From Glandiceps talaboti (Eukaryota; Hemichordata; Enteropneusta; Spengelidae), in assembly GCF_964340395.1 (NCBI RefSeq), contig NC_135570.1:8429322-8493321 (forward strand): DNA of 64,000 bases, in the 5' to 3' direction. Made by a program: the position numbers and the translations under genes. Below the pieces are notes generated by a model, which was not told where the DNA came from, ran no database searches, and saw only the letters and a list, made by a program, of their open reading frames with translations. Below, piece after piece: positions 51,006 through 64,000 of this stretch (position 1 is the stretch's first letter; every line of letters begins with the position of its first letter).

Positions 51006-51615
51006 TTGGTTTCACATTGATGTATCATTATACCATTCCAAATAGTAAGACATACTGAATCATCTCCAGTAACTGCACCAGTAAGAGCTTTAAGCAAATA
51101 TAACATTTCGGATATTATTCATAAAATCAGGAAAGACACAGCCTCTCTGTGTAATGCATGTACATGTATATAACTTAAAAAATGACGTGGTAGGCTAAAA
51201 GTGTGTTAAATCTGTGTGAAAATTATTGAATGATGATTTCCGCGAATGATGAACAATCAAGTTCAGATATTATTCTAAAGGACTAGAAATAATTTTTCAC
51301 CGGAAAAGTTTGTGGGTCACTTCTATATAAGCTACTTTGGTTTTTCAAACAGATTGGTTCCAGAGGCACAGTCTTCCTTAGACACTTATATTGTATCTTG
51401 TTTGCTCGAAAAGATATCGATTTTAGTGTTTTATTAATGTAAGTGCATTTTGTCATTTACTAGCGAAAAATAGCTCCTTGATTCCAGATTTTGCCACTTT
51501 AACGATAAACTGTCTACAAAATTCGACATTGTCAAGCGGTTGTATGTAATCACATACAGTCAGTATTCACTGACCCTGTTAGATACAACCATGTGAAACC
51601 AATAAGAACCTGCAC
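51006..51615. other. Intergenic, no gene seen
   Basis: AT-rich unique DNA between the minisatellite and the palindromic element. Confidence 0.5.
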
Positions 51616-51815
51616 ATGCTACACTTTAAGATAGCAAGATTTAAATTTCTTGCTACATTTTGTCTAAATGAAATAAATCATTGGAATATACTGCAACAAG
51701 ACGCAGACACGCGGGCGCCAATGTTTTGATGTCTGACACATTAGGAAATTTTATTTAGACACAATGTAGCAAGAAACTGTATTCATTCAATCTTGCTCTA
51801 TTTAAAGTGTAGCAT
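51616..51815. mobile_element. 200-bp palindromic (MITE-like) element
   Basis: The ends are inverted repeats: ATGCTACACTTTAA at 51616 and TTTAAAGTGTAGCAT ending at 51815. Inside, AGCAAGATT, TTTCTTGCTACATT and TGTCTAAAT.AAAT recur in inverted order, so the arms are about 60-70 bp around a 70-bp centre. CTGC flanks both ends (51610-51613 and 51816-51819), a possible short target-site duplication. No coding capacity. Confidence 0.75.
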
Positions 51816-52943
51816 CTGCGTAGTTATATCAAACAGAGCCAGTGAACACTAACTTGAAACAGGTTGTACTTAAACGATCAGAATCAATTCAGGAGGTCGT
51901 ATTCCAAAGTAGAAATGATGCAACTGTGACAACTTATATCTAATTATTTTTATAGCTTCTTAGCTTTTAAATCCTAGTACGCCTACTATCTGTAGGGTCT
52001 AGGTCTTACAAAAATCATGACACTCCTATAATACGTTGTAAGCACAGTGTCATCTTAATAGGCAGCAATCTGCGTGTGATAATTCCATTACTTTTCTTAT
52101 AGAAAGATTCCTGCGTCACCGATATTGTGTGAGGCGGTAACTGTGTGGGGTAGAACGAAGTCGCTACTTTGATCTCGGCAGTATAGCGAATAATATTGCA
52201 TTAATAACGCCACTCAAGTGTCAGCCAATGTGCCCTTTTACTGTAGGGATTCAATAAAACTAAAAACGTGTCAGTGGAAGACTCCACAAACAAAAAAAAC
52301 TAAAATATCTGAAAGTCTTTTTTTCGACAAAGGAGTCAATTAGATTATATCCGAAACATAGTTGATGCATGAATCTCGACCGCCCTCTGTTTGACCTTTA
52401 ACCTTGCAGCCATTCATCCACCTGATTCGTGGTCGGATGGGGGAATAGAAGATGCAAGTAAACGCCAACAAATGGGATAAATGTATACGTTCTTGCAGAA
52501 GTACATTCTGTAAATATTTGCTAAGATAAGGCAGAAGATAACATAATTTGATATCGCGTTTGATGTGAGATCGCAATGTCGTTGTCCCTAAATACTTGGT
52601 TCTCACGTGAGAGTGTCACTGTAATGAGCTGCAGCAGCACGTCTTCAATAGAAAACACAGAAGTCTTCAGACAATATACACTCACAAACAAAGTGATGTA
52701 CATGTTATATGTCACCTTTGTACCAGAATTGAATGAAATAGGATATATTGTGCATGTCAGAAAAATGGCCTATTGTGGATGCGGACCCATTGTTATATCC
52801 CCTGGTTATGCTGGGGTTGGTGGGCAAATGGCTCTTTAGAAGGGCCTATAGTTCGAAAATAACTTTACTGCTGTAGTAATGTGCATTGATTGACGTCCAC
52901 TGATTAATTAGAACGAAATAGCATTAGTGCATTAAGCCAACCC
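51816..52943. other. Intergenic, no gene seen
   Basis: Open frames of up to 88 codons on both strands (52340-52839) without a recognised motif. Confidence 0.5.
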
Positions 52944-52954
52944 CCCTCTCTCTT

Positions 52955-53007
<53 letters not shown>

Positions 53008-53067
53008 CATTTCACCATCTCTCACTCTCTCCCTCTTTCATTTCACCATCTCTCACACACACACACA

Positions 53068-53133
<66 letters not shown>
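52944..53133. repeat. (CT)n tract with duplicated TTTCATTTCACCATCTCTC motif
   Basis: Three (CT)n runs separated by copies of a TTCA(T)TTCACCATCTCTCAC interruption (about 53005, 53037 and, diverged, 53134) and a short (CA)n at 53055-53070. The repeated interruption shows that larger blocks were duplicated. Confidence 0.93.
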
Positions 53134-53136
<3 letters not shown>

Positions 53137-54068
53137 ATCTCACCATCTTCTAACATTCTCTCTCACCTCATCATCTTCTAACATAAGCCCATCGAAATAC
53201 GAGAAAAGTCCTCTGCAACGCTGCACTGCATTGAGCATTACACGACCACATAAATGTACAACGAGTTTAGAGTAAAGTGACGATGTGAACCTAATGAGTC
53301 TTGATACTACCAACACGACGTCGACAGCTGCATGTTTACGAAGCTCGTAAACTATTAAACCTACTGAGCTCTAAAGCTGTTGGAGTTATATGATTTTCAC
53401 AGATCAAAATACGATTTCCTCATTTATTTCACAGTAATCCTTCTGCAACGGTTTTTAAAATACGTCCGCGTTGTTGTGAATTATTTGTTTTAAAATCTTT
53501 GTTCAGAAATGATTTTTAAAACGTCAAAATACAACCAAAATGCGCTGCCTTAAGTTCTTGGATATTTCTGTAGTACGAGGTTGTGTACTGATTTCATTTT
53601 AACAAACTGATAACTACCCCCCCCCCCTCCACATAAGATATTGTAGCATTTTGATAGGAGTCACTTCTCACATTTGTGTAAAATAGTGGAATAAAATTGC
53701 AATCAAATTGAAGAATAACATTATATAACGATTTGAACATGCAGATCATAAAAATATATATTTGCAGTATGTAGATCTATAAATCCATATTTTGGTTGGA
53801 ATATATCAGTATAAGTAATGTTAATTTGTCATCACCTCGTTGAAGATTAAGTACAACAACTTTTAAGTCTCACATGTACACTCACTTCCTGATGCCACGA
53901 TTACTGTCAGGTAAAATTTAAATACATTCAGATGGCAAATATCCTCATTTACGAGGTTACCTTGACCTTCTATTTGACCTTACACAAGTTACTATAATCG
54001 ATGTCACTTTGGAACTTACTAGACATAACTTAAACACTACTGAAATACCACAGCCGACCTAGCTAAAC
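53134..54068. other. Intergenic, no gene seen
   Basis: AT-rich, with a C9 tract near 53618; nothing else recognised. Confidence 0.5.
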
Positions 54069-54360
54069 ACGCACACATACATACATACATACATACATAC
54101 ATACATACATACATACATACATACATACATACATACATACATACATACATACATACATACATACATACATACATACACACACACATACACATACACACAT
54201 ACATACATACATACATACATACATACATACATACATACATACATACACACACACACATACATACAAACATACATACATACATACATACATACATACATAC
54301 ATACATACATACATACATACATACATACATACATACATACATACATACATACATACATAC
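54069..54360. repeat. (CATA)n array
   Basis: CATA with CA-rich breaks at about 54175-54198 and 54245-54258, ending at the unique flank TCATTGTTAGACTGTT, which is also found after the CATA array at 41.6 kb. Confidence 0.97.
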
Positions 54361-57300
54361 TCATTGTTAGACTGTTATAGTGATACTTTCAATCAGAGAT
54401 GACTAGTGTTCTAGTATGGTAGTGGATTTGTGCATACATATAGTAAAGCTAAGAGCAACGTGTATACACCTTAAGCCCAAGGAGGCAAGTCACGTGCTTA
54501 TCGACGAGGAACTGTTTACTAAATAAACAGAAAATCCATCGATCGAGGGGCATTGATTACACACTTTGCTCTCTCTTGAAAGTAATTTTCATTTCTTGAT
54601 TTCTAACCTTATGTGAGTCGCGAATGTTTTTGCATATATGCATACATTAGCCTACATTTGAATTATATACAAACCTGTCGTACGTGTTAGTTTGATATTG
54701 CATAATGTCATTTCAAAATAATTACTGGTATTACACATATCAAAATGTAACATTACTAACATATGAAATTTGTATTAGGCAGCAAATAGTGACATTTACC
54801 ATATGCACAATCATGCAATTTGAGGAGTTATATTCCAGCAATTTTGACCCACATACCGTGTAAGTTAAAATTCTTCCGTTTCGAAAACACTTTAAACTTC
54901 TGCTGGTAGACATGGTATTTCAACATTTCATATCGTTGAGGCAGCTCATAAATATGCCAATTTTCTAATTTGAACATTCCACTGCCAAATACGATACTGG
55001 CTAGACGGTGTTTGTTACTATAGTGACCAAATTGCGCGCACTGAAGAGATAACTATTAGAACTAACTCTTTTTCCGGTATTGGCATTTGTAAGTAATCCA
55101 CTTCCTTCCTTTACGGCTGCTGTATGCTAAACCCATTTTAAGTCAATATACAGATACACTATTTTTAGCCATTGTTTAACTATTTTTAAAAGCGGTCGAT
55201 ATTCTTAGTAAAGATTGCCGTGGGCAAACGTTAAATAATTCTTAAAATGGAAGTAATACTTTTTTCTGGTCATAGGTTTACTAACTCCAGTTCAATTTCA
55301 AAACCGCATCGCAATGTTTGCAATTTTGTCATGAGAAAACTGCCCGTAATTCAGCGCAGACTATGTTATCAATATTAAGAATACCAGACTGAAGGACAAA
55401 CGTTTGTATACATACTGTATGCTAATTATAATATGCAAATTAGGCTAACATCGCTGTGATAGTACATGTAGTACGCGACTTTGAAATACTATGTTAGGAG
55501 CACGTGTCATCTTTTAAGCGCCGATTACACTAGATTGGATGATGACAGGAAATTGCGCTCCCATTGATAACGATCTATACAGCAATTAAACAATTAGTTT
55601 TACCTAATTATGTGAATCAGAACACTTTATGGTAATCGGTAAATTCATCGATTATAACATTATGGTTCTTTACAAAATGTAAATGAAGCCGTTAAAAAAT
55701 CGAGTGATACCCAAAATAAGTGAGAGTGTCTTTACAACACTTTGACGTCATTCGAATGTTAATTGCGTTACACTTGCCTTGTATGGTAAATGAACTTGGA
55801 CGGGAAAATGGCCCTTATGACGTTAAAAGTTAACTGTCGTGCGTACACGTGCTGCACGATCGTTATTGTTTTAAATCATCAACTAATCGGCTTACATACA
55901 AATGGAAACAAGGCAATTGACTACAAACACTTTGGCGCTTTAAATTACAACTATGTACCCTTAGTGTACACGAATTCCTTCGACTGCTTACTTCGTGAAG
56001 TGCAATGTTGTCATGGTAACACGTTGATATGTGTCTTTAGTCATACCCCACGACTACTTATCAATAACACTTTAAAATAATATCAACGATGAATATAGTT
56101 AACAAACGCAGAAAAATGAATATTCATAGCATTACAAGAGTTAGTGTTACATACCCCAATACACTACACAAAAAACTACATCTCACTTCTTCCCGAAGCA
56201 CGAACAGTTTTTGCCGGAGAATCTCGACGTTGCCGTAACCGTTTGTAGCAGCCGTGCAATCCCACGTGTCTGTGCTAGCTAACCACACAAATCAAGTATT
56301 TGTACTGGAGTAAGACGAATGTCAATTCCACTATGTGCTAAGAGAGAGCACTTACAAGAGGCTTTAGTCAGCACGAGTGAAATGGAAATCAGCCAGCGGT
56401 TCTCAGTTGACGTCATACGAACATGTAAGCTAACTAAACTTCAGCGGAGAGTAATTGCATACTATGAGATACCGAAGAAAGCCCACAACCAGCTTCGCTT
56501 AATATACACGATGATCAGCCCACGCGTTTCCTAAACCACTCTATATATGAATAGAAACCGTAGATATGTTAACAATTCTCTAGTTGTCAAAAAGGTGTTT
56601 ATGAGTCGTTCATTCCTAATACAGCGGTTCGGTCGTGTAATAACATGGTTCTGCTCCCTAGTAAAGACATTGCCACAAATTATGTCATATTTGGGTTGAG
56701 AAGATTCTGGATAATACTTTTGAAAATCTCTCAGGACATTTTCAGTTGAAATTATCATTCTTTTAAAGCTTTTGCGGCTTACTTCATCAGTTAAGAATTA
56801 TTTTCTATGAAATAGTATTCACGGTAGTCACGCGGTGTTCACGTGGTGAAGACGTGGAAAGAAATAGAAAGGTGTTCGTTCATAAGCTCATCTTTGGACT
56901 AAAGATTTTCTTGGTTTTTATTCAGTTTGATTGGCCTAATACTCGAGCAAAAAAGGTAATCCCTCCATCGAATTCCACTGTCTTCTGTCAAGCTAAATCA
57001 GTAAATAATTCACGTCTTTTGCAGTTCAAAATACATATTTTTTTTTAAAAAATCATAAAAACGTGCTGAATTTCGACAGCAAACGCTTAATTGAGACCTA
57101 TCAAATGAATTATGCGTAAATAAACAAACCTGAATATGCAACATTATGTAATAATTTACTATAACCCTTTACCCTTTCAATGTTGAATACTCACGCGACA
57201 GAAATAGAAAGTTCATTTTTATAATCATATTGTCAATTTAATCATTATTTTGATGCCAAATCGTTCACAAACCTATTTCTATTCTATCAGTCTAAAAGAT

Positions 57301-60300
57301 TCACATGTAACGACATTATTCTGAAAAAAAAAACCCGAAAACTTTCGTCAAATGTTTTGGCGGGAACATCCAGTAGACATAGAGAAGGTGGGACAAGGCT
57401 CGGTACTATAATCCAAAATGTAATTAGGGTTCCCTGTTATTTTCGATAGAAAACCTACCAACTGAATTATAATTGCCTACTTGAAAAAATCGCAACCACC
57501 ATGAAATAGCGTATACACGAATGATGTAATATTTTAAAATGAAAATATTGTCAATGAATGATTTATAAATCGTTTGTAAATGCCGGATTTGTGTCATCAG
57601 CTTTGAATGATAATTATATTTTACAACCTTTAACGAGGGGCATAATTCAAGTAGCTTTTCATATACATCTAAAATAACTCAAAAAGAAAAAAAATGGACC
57701 ACGTCTCTTTAAAAGTACCGTGTAAGTTTATAAAGAAAATGATTTACCAAGCGAAGAGACTTTCTTTTATCACATATTTCATTATATTCACTGCTATTTT
57801 TATCCACAAATTATCATTAATGCTTCTGGTCGAAAACTATTTGATTAAAAACAATTGCAATCACCTTTGACATTTGGAGAAAAGTGTTATGTCGTTGACA
57901 TTTAAGAATAAACAAATGACGACTTTTAGGTATATTATGTCCTCGTTCCAGACAATATATTTAGTGTTATCAAACAATCCTCTTGCTTAAAATCATAACT
58001 TCATTTTACATTATCTCAGACCTCTATAAAAATCTATACTTTTATCCGGGAGTTTTATACAACGGAAACATGTAATTCACCCAAAATTTAGGTAGAAATG
58101 TACAGAGCGGGAAACATTTTGACTACATTGAAATGTCTCTCTACTAAATTTACTCTTCAGAAACAAATGACGAATAATAGGATGTCGGAAGGAAGGATAT
58201 TACCGCTCCTGTATGATGAAATTCGACTAATAAATGGGACACATTCCTAAGTTCTGACGTAATAATATTTAATAAGCTCATTTCTTTCAAAATCGATGGC
58301 TCTTTGTCGTTCACTAGGTGACAATACTGTATGAAGTGGCCTCACGAATGTTTGCTTGACTAAATGCCGCATGAGAATAGATGAATATTAAATTCATTTA
58401 TTACTTCGTTGATTTATCAATCGATACATTTCTCTTCACTGCACATTCGTGAATAAATATCAGTGATTGATACAATTCAATTTTCTAAGAAATCTCCAAA
58501 TCAAAGTCTTCGAATCGAGCAGACTCAACAGGTGGTGGGCGTGGTCATATTCCTGCTTGAAACACGACGAAATAAGTGTTTGGAATATGTCTCCTGCGTG
58601 GGTGACATTTGTCGCACTCTTGTGTCTAAGTACGGCACGACTGGGCTTATTTGAACAAATTCTTTAATGTCTTACGTGGATGTCAATAAACTGTAGTTAT
58701 AGCTGCTAACAGAAAATCGAAGCGTTTTCTGCTTGTGGCCAACTTACTTATTACAGTTTCGACGCCACTTTACATTCGTTTTGTGTCTATGCTGTATGTC
58801 CATGTTTCCATTTACCACTCGCCTAATCGTTTAATGCATAGAAGAGTTACTGATGACGTAAATATTCGATATATCAGATATGCCCCCACATATCTGCGGT
58901 CTTAAAACAGACAAAAAATGTTGTCTTCATCTTCATGATTATTAGACAACGGTTGTGCATAATGATTTCTCATGAACAGGAGAATTAATCTTGCGCCTTA
59001 TTCGTTATTCTAAATATTTCCTTACCTCCCTCAACTGAAAGTTGATTTAGAAGCATACTTAATGAGATAAATTTGCATATTCATACACTTTTACTTTAAG
59101 TTATCTGAGTAATTTAATCCTTGTGGTTGTTGTAGGGTGAAAGATTTAGAACTATCGTTTTGTCACGATTCCATATTATTTTCCATGACGTAGTGCTTCA
59201 TGTTTTTTTTCGAAGCATTATCTTCGTCCGTGCATGCAAAGTAATTTCCATTGGCAAATATGAATATCGCAATTCATTGACCTTATAATGCGCTCAGTCT
59301 CTTTAGATTACGACCGATACTTACATATTTGTATAATTAATATAGTCGGCTTCATCGCAAAATATGATTCGCTGGTTTAAAAGATTACATTTGCATAATG
59401 CGATTACTTTCCTTTTATGACGTCATTTGCGATGGTTGGGATAAGCTTATGCTCTAAACCCAATAGTAGGCTACCCCACAGCCTAGCATACAGTAGGCTA
59501 TGTGGTTTTCAACAGTGATCGCATAACATTCTATTTCTTTGATTCAAGATTACTGGAAAATTATATGTCTATAAATACATTCTATTAAGTAATACTCGGA
59601 ATGAGAATATCGAATTATGACGGGTAAATTATGTCGACTACAGCCGTATATGACTTCACACAAAGAAATTAATGTATCCATTTAAAACAAGTTGAAAACG
59701 ACTATGTATCTCTGAATTTTGCATTGATTGCTCATACATTACACTAACAAAAGTACTATATGTACAAAATACTAATGTTTTCATTCATTGTGCTTTCCAC
59801 ATACACACGTACAATTACGTTGTCATTTATTCAAGCTTATGAATGATGTATATGAATAGACAATATTACTTAAAGATCATAGTCAAAATGAAACGATTGG
59901 GGCACAAATAACTGCAGTTTTATATTCAGTTTTCATTCACAGTGTTTTCATTATTCACACGACAAGCGATTGTGAGAGTGCTAGTTACATCTGCCAGTTT
60001 CATTATAAACTTAACATGTTCCTAAATAAATGCAATCTTTATAGAGTCGGTTATATGTCTAGAAAATCCTCATTTTTGAATTTATGAAGGCATCTCTCTT
60101 ATAACAACGTCCACTAAAATTTTAATGTGTTTTAAATAGATTTGTGTAAAAATTATTTTAGAAGAAATTGTCCTGCCCACATTGTGGGTGGTCAGCTTAA
60201 GATTATACATGTCATACCAGGTATACTGAATATAAAATATCTTTGAAAAAATAAAGGTGCACTTCTTTACGCAAATTTTAAATTTAAAACGTCAGAGATT

Positions 60301-63300
60301 AAACTTTGTCTGAAGATTTAGACTGAAAGGTAAAAGTTATTTTAGTTAAATATTGGTTTCCAATGTTTCTTCAAGTGGCATATTTTGATATTTTCTCTCA
60401 CTAAGCAAATGACAAAGGGTTATTGAATATTCTAAAACTAATATGTACGATTGTCTGCTTATTTTCTCTTGCCAGCCATTCCCACCTTCTCAAGTTTGAC
60501 ATCATTAATCAAACGGTAAAGTTCATTAATGAATATTAATGGTTATAAGTAAGCCGTGAAAACTTGAATACTACGCGAATAGAGTAAAACTGTAAAGTCT
60601 GGTGAAATATAATAGATGTCGTAAAATATAATACATTTTGACCAGAAGCTCCACTTACCGTGTTTAGTTATAGTTTGACATAGTAATGGGTTCGCTGGTG
60701 GCAGAAAATGTCAAATGTCTTGATTTCATCGTCTTCTGATTTACGTCACTTAAATGAGGAAATTACATAGAATGATAATACCAAGACACAATGCTTTCCC
60801 TCAATTATATTATATTTTTAGTTTTGATCACACTACTTAAGAATGCGTCTATCCTTTTGCATTTCTACAGAGGCTTATTTCTTTCATTTTTTTAGTGAAT
60901 TTGGTCTGTTTATGAATTCTAAATATATTGATATAAATGATATAATCCGGAAGCATACAGGGGTCTACATAATTGCGTTTTATAGTCAATAAATTGGCCG
61001 TTAACAAACTGTTGAATAAAATTTGATTACTGTGTGAATCGGAACTCTTTCCCGAGGGGTTGGATGTAATGTATGGCATTTGCAATACACTTAAAGCTGT
61101 GTTTTAATGTAATACAGTCAGCGAGTGTCCATTGCTTTGTCCAATTCTATAGAGTGCAATTAATATTATTTACTGTTGGTTTCCAGTTAACTCACCTCGA
61201 ATTCCCAAACGGACACCCACGCTTTTAAGCATTCTGCTATTCTGACACGGTGATTACATCTAGTACATAATTTATGTATTTTGTGTCTTATCATTAAAAC
61301 CGATTTGTGCACTTTCGATTTTTAAAAGAAAAGTGTTAAATTTACTGTGACGTATATTATATAGACTTGTGTCGGTTTCATTTACTGTGTATATTCCATT
61401 TCATATTTAAATATACATTAGTGGTAATTTTTCCATCGTTTTCACATTTCATTTATATATTATATTATGTCTACTGACATTTGAAAGATTCATGATTAGC
61501 TAAATATGAAAATAGGTGTTTTAATAAGTATTGTACAATGAAAAATAAAACTAATTGAAAATGAAGTGTTTTTACGATTCCGCAGAGGGTGAGTATAACC
61601 TATATAAAAGTGATATGAAGTATTCTTATTTTAAGACAGAGAAAACTACCCTTCCGTTTGTCAGCTCACGATTTTATTTGTTGAATAATAAATGTAGTGG
61701 GGTTTTGAACAATAAATGTGTATTTCATACCTACACTAAAATGTATCCCCCGTATCCATAGAAATAGTGCATGTTAATTAGATGTGTTTCAGACTCAAGA
61801 TCAACTTCCTTGGGTAAATTAAAACACGTATCAACGGGAGACGACCTTTCATTCAAGTACTTTGGCGCCATTGAGTTGAGGATAGACTTAGCTTATAGAA
61901 AAGGTTCTTTCCATTGGACACCACGAGGAAATTTGTGAAAGTCAATGTCAAATATCAAATGTCACATGGACACCACCATCATCAATCATAATTAACCAGA
62001 CAAACATGAACGAGTTTTATGACACTAGAAAGCCAATTAAAAAATATTTAAACAGGAAAAGCCCTGTCCAGAGTATTTTTTTTATTCAACAGAGGTCAAC
62101 CTTTTCATATATGAAGACCGAAGCATTTTCATATTGTCACAACTCTCGTTAATCCCATCGTTTACATGCAGGTCACGCGAGAATGTTTTGTCAATTCTGA
62201 AGCATATGTTTCATTGATAAAATGTGAGAAGTAACCGGTATGCTTGTCTTCATATCTGAGAAACATGGTTAACTACACAGATGTGAACGCGGGGTAAACT
62301 TGTAACAATTCTAGGCCATGCATGCATTCACTCATTCGGTAATTAATCGACTTCTTAATATGTCACAAATCGAGATTAATAGCCAACTATTCCCCGTTCT
62401 CTCCAGATGATGACGTCATCAATGGCGCCGGGCCGTGACTAAATTTACCCGAAAGACGTGAGCGTCAATTCATCCATCTTGTTTCACCATTCTCACGACG
62501 ACAATTAAAGAGAACAACACTTGAGCCAGACCGGGGAACGACGAACATCTACTACTTGATTCATAAAAAAGAAAATAGATTGCCGAAGGAGGACCTTTTA
62601 ACTTACAGCTGTTCTCCAAGCTGTCTTATAGAAAGAGTTAGCTCTGTGTTCAGATAATTTTGAGATACATGTTTAAAAAGAACGAAGATAACAAAAAGGA
62701 ACAAACAGGAAGTAACCATCAATATGAATCAACATATTTACTGCATCACTTTACTATTACAACTGAATTATTACCTATAGCCCTTAGGAAAAGTGTTGCC
62801 ATGGAAACGGACAGCTAGCTGATCGAAGGCTTAAATGTCAGCCAAATAGTTGATTAAAACTTGTTCATTGTTGGTGTTTAATTGTTTTTTCAAGTGCCTC
62901 AATTGCATATTCCTCCTGCCCCATTAACCTTAATCCGATATTGCCTTTGAGGTAACACATACTTACGTCCACAGTTACCATAGCAACCTCCTGTATAAAC
63001 TAACGCTGCGTCCAGCATCTGGTATCTATAAGTGACACAAATTTCAATTCAAAGTATTCCTTTTATTTAAAATAGGCTGTCTTCAACTCGATGTACATTA
63101 ACTTGCCAGAGATATTTTTTTTAATCTGTAAAACTGAAAAATTAAATAATCACAAGTGTTTTGGATTGTCACTGGGAATTAAGAATTTGGTAGCCTAACT
63201 TTCAATCATTGCAAAATAATCAGTATATGGCATATTACATAGGTCTGTATTGTGAATGGACGACGGAAAAGGTTCGGACGATCCCTGAACTTCAAAATAA

Positions 63301-64000
63301 AGATTCTCTAAGTCTTCCTGTAGTAGAGATACAATTTTATTGTAGAAGAAGTACAGCTGTGTGTATTTGTACTGGCATTGAACCAGCAGCAGACGTGTAT
63401 GTTATCGATACCACTTTATTTTCAATCATTTCGACATTGTTGATTATTGAAAGTATGCTATTTTTATTCATCAGAGGATTAAGGATTGCGAGATTGTGGA
63501 CTATTTTTATAATTTCATGATCGGTTGCTTGGACCCTGTGTACATGATTTATGGATGATATCGTCGCGGAAAGTCATTAATCGTTCAAACTTGAAAAGTT
63601 TAATCAAAGTCTAAGGCAATCGTTGGACTTTAAAGAATCAAATATACAAAAAGTGCAATTCACGCAGACGATGAGTAATATATATGCGCGCGTCGTTTTG
63701 TAGTCAAATATGAGTGACGTCATACATTTTAAACCAACGCCGGTCTTTTATCACTCACAGGGATACAAAATGTGATATTGTGTCGTTTTTAGTCCTAACA
63801 ACTATTATCATTCCCTCGGGCATTCGTAGATTTACTGCCCTTGCGGTTTGTTCAATAAATACGCTCGGCTGCAGTGAGATCTCGCGTGCACAATTTACGT
63901 GAGTGCACGAGTGATGACGTAAATTGGGGCTTTAATTTGTACGCGTTTTAATTGTTCTATGTGTTGAGATAATCCGTGAACCAGAAAAAGCCATTTCCCA
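54361..64000. other. Microsatellite-free AT-rich block, no gene seen
   Basis: 9.6 kb without any long simple repeat. Open frames reach only 103 codons (63209-63520, +) and none is recognised. Holds five of the nine TGACGTCA palindromes plus TGACGTAAAT at about 58855 and 63914, and two ATTTGCAT octamers near 59070 and 59390. Could be intergenic or a distal regulatory region of NDNF or of a neighbour outside the window. Confidence 0.5.

Noticed and set aside
63209-63520. 103-codon open frame with a hydrophobic stretch near its end
   Set aside because: No family motif, no splice context, and a length expected by chance in 64 kb.

Overview
This is a eukaryotic, almost certainly metazoan, stretch of nuclear DNA. 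It is AT-rich, has only one gene I can recognise (split by GT-AG introns), and carries an unusually heavy load of long microsatellites, about 5-6 kb or close to 9% of the window by rough tally. The gene's protein aligns well with vertebrate NDNF, so the source is a bilaterian animal. Genome texture (dense ACAT/ACAG/AG arrays, short foldback elements) suggests an invertebrate, perhaps a marine deuterostome or lophotrochozoan, but I cannot name the taxon from sequence alone.

The gene is an NDNF (neuron-derived neurotrophic factor, secreted FN3-domain protein) orthologue on the minus strand. It has three coding exons: 21744-21943 (signal peptide and N-terminus), 21186-21304, and 9685-11042 (both FN3 regions and the C-terminus). 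The joined frame is 558 codons plus a TAG stop, and the splice phases match exactly (phase 2, then phase 1). A 439-bp intron separates the first two exons. A 10.1-kb intron precedes the last one and holds three microsatellite blocks and a foldback element. The transcription start and any non-coding first exon lie at coordinates above 21943 and are not resolved.

Layout: 1-9.6 kb is intergenic DNA downstream of the gene (ACAT array, degenerate ~60-bp repeat, TTG array, large CT/CTGT tract). 9.7-21.9 kb is NDNF. 22-54.4 kb is its upstream side, dominated by compound tetranucleotide arrays (26, 31, 36, 37.5, 41.5, 48.6 and 54 kb), an (AT)n tract at 31.9 kb, a pentanucleotide mosaic at 39.7 kb, an unrecognised possible coding remnant at 47.6-48.0 kb, a 44-bp minisatellite containing a perfect 179-bp duplication at 50.5 kb, and a 200-bp palindromic element at 51.7 kb. 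54.4-64 kb is free of microsatellites and shows no gene, but has several TGACGTCA palindromes.

Most long open frames here are translations of tetranucleotide repeats and are not genes. I found no defence system, operon, RNA gene or other convincing new biological system. The best leads are the two foldback elements, the microsatellite architecture (shared unique flank, inverted arms), the excess of TGACGTCA sites and a recurrent GAGGGCGC element.
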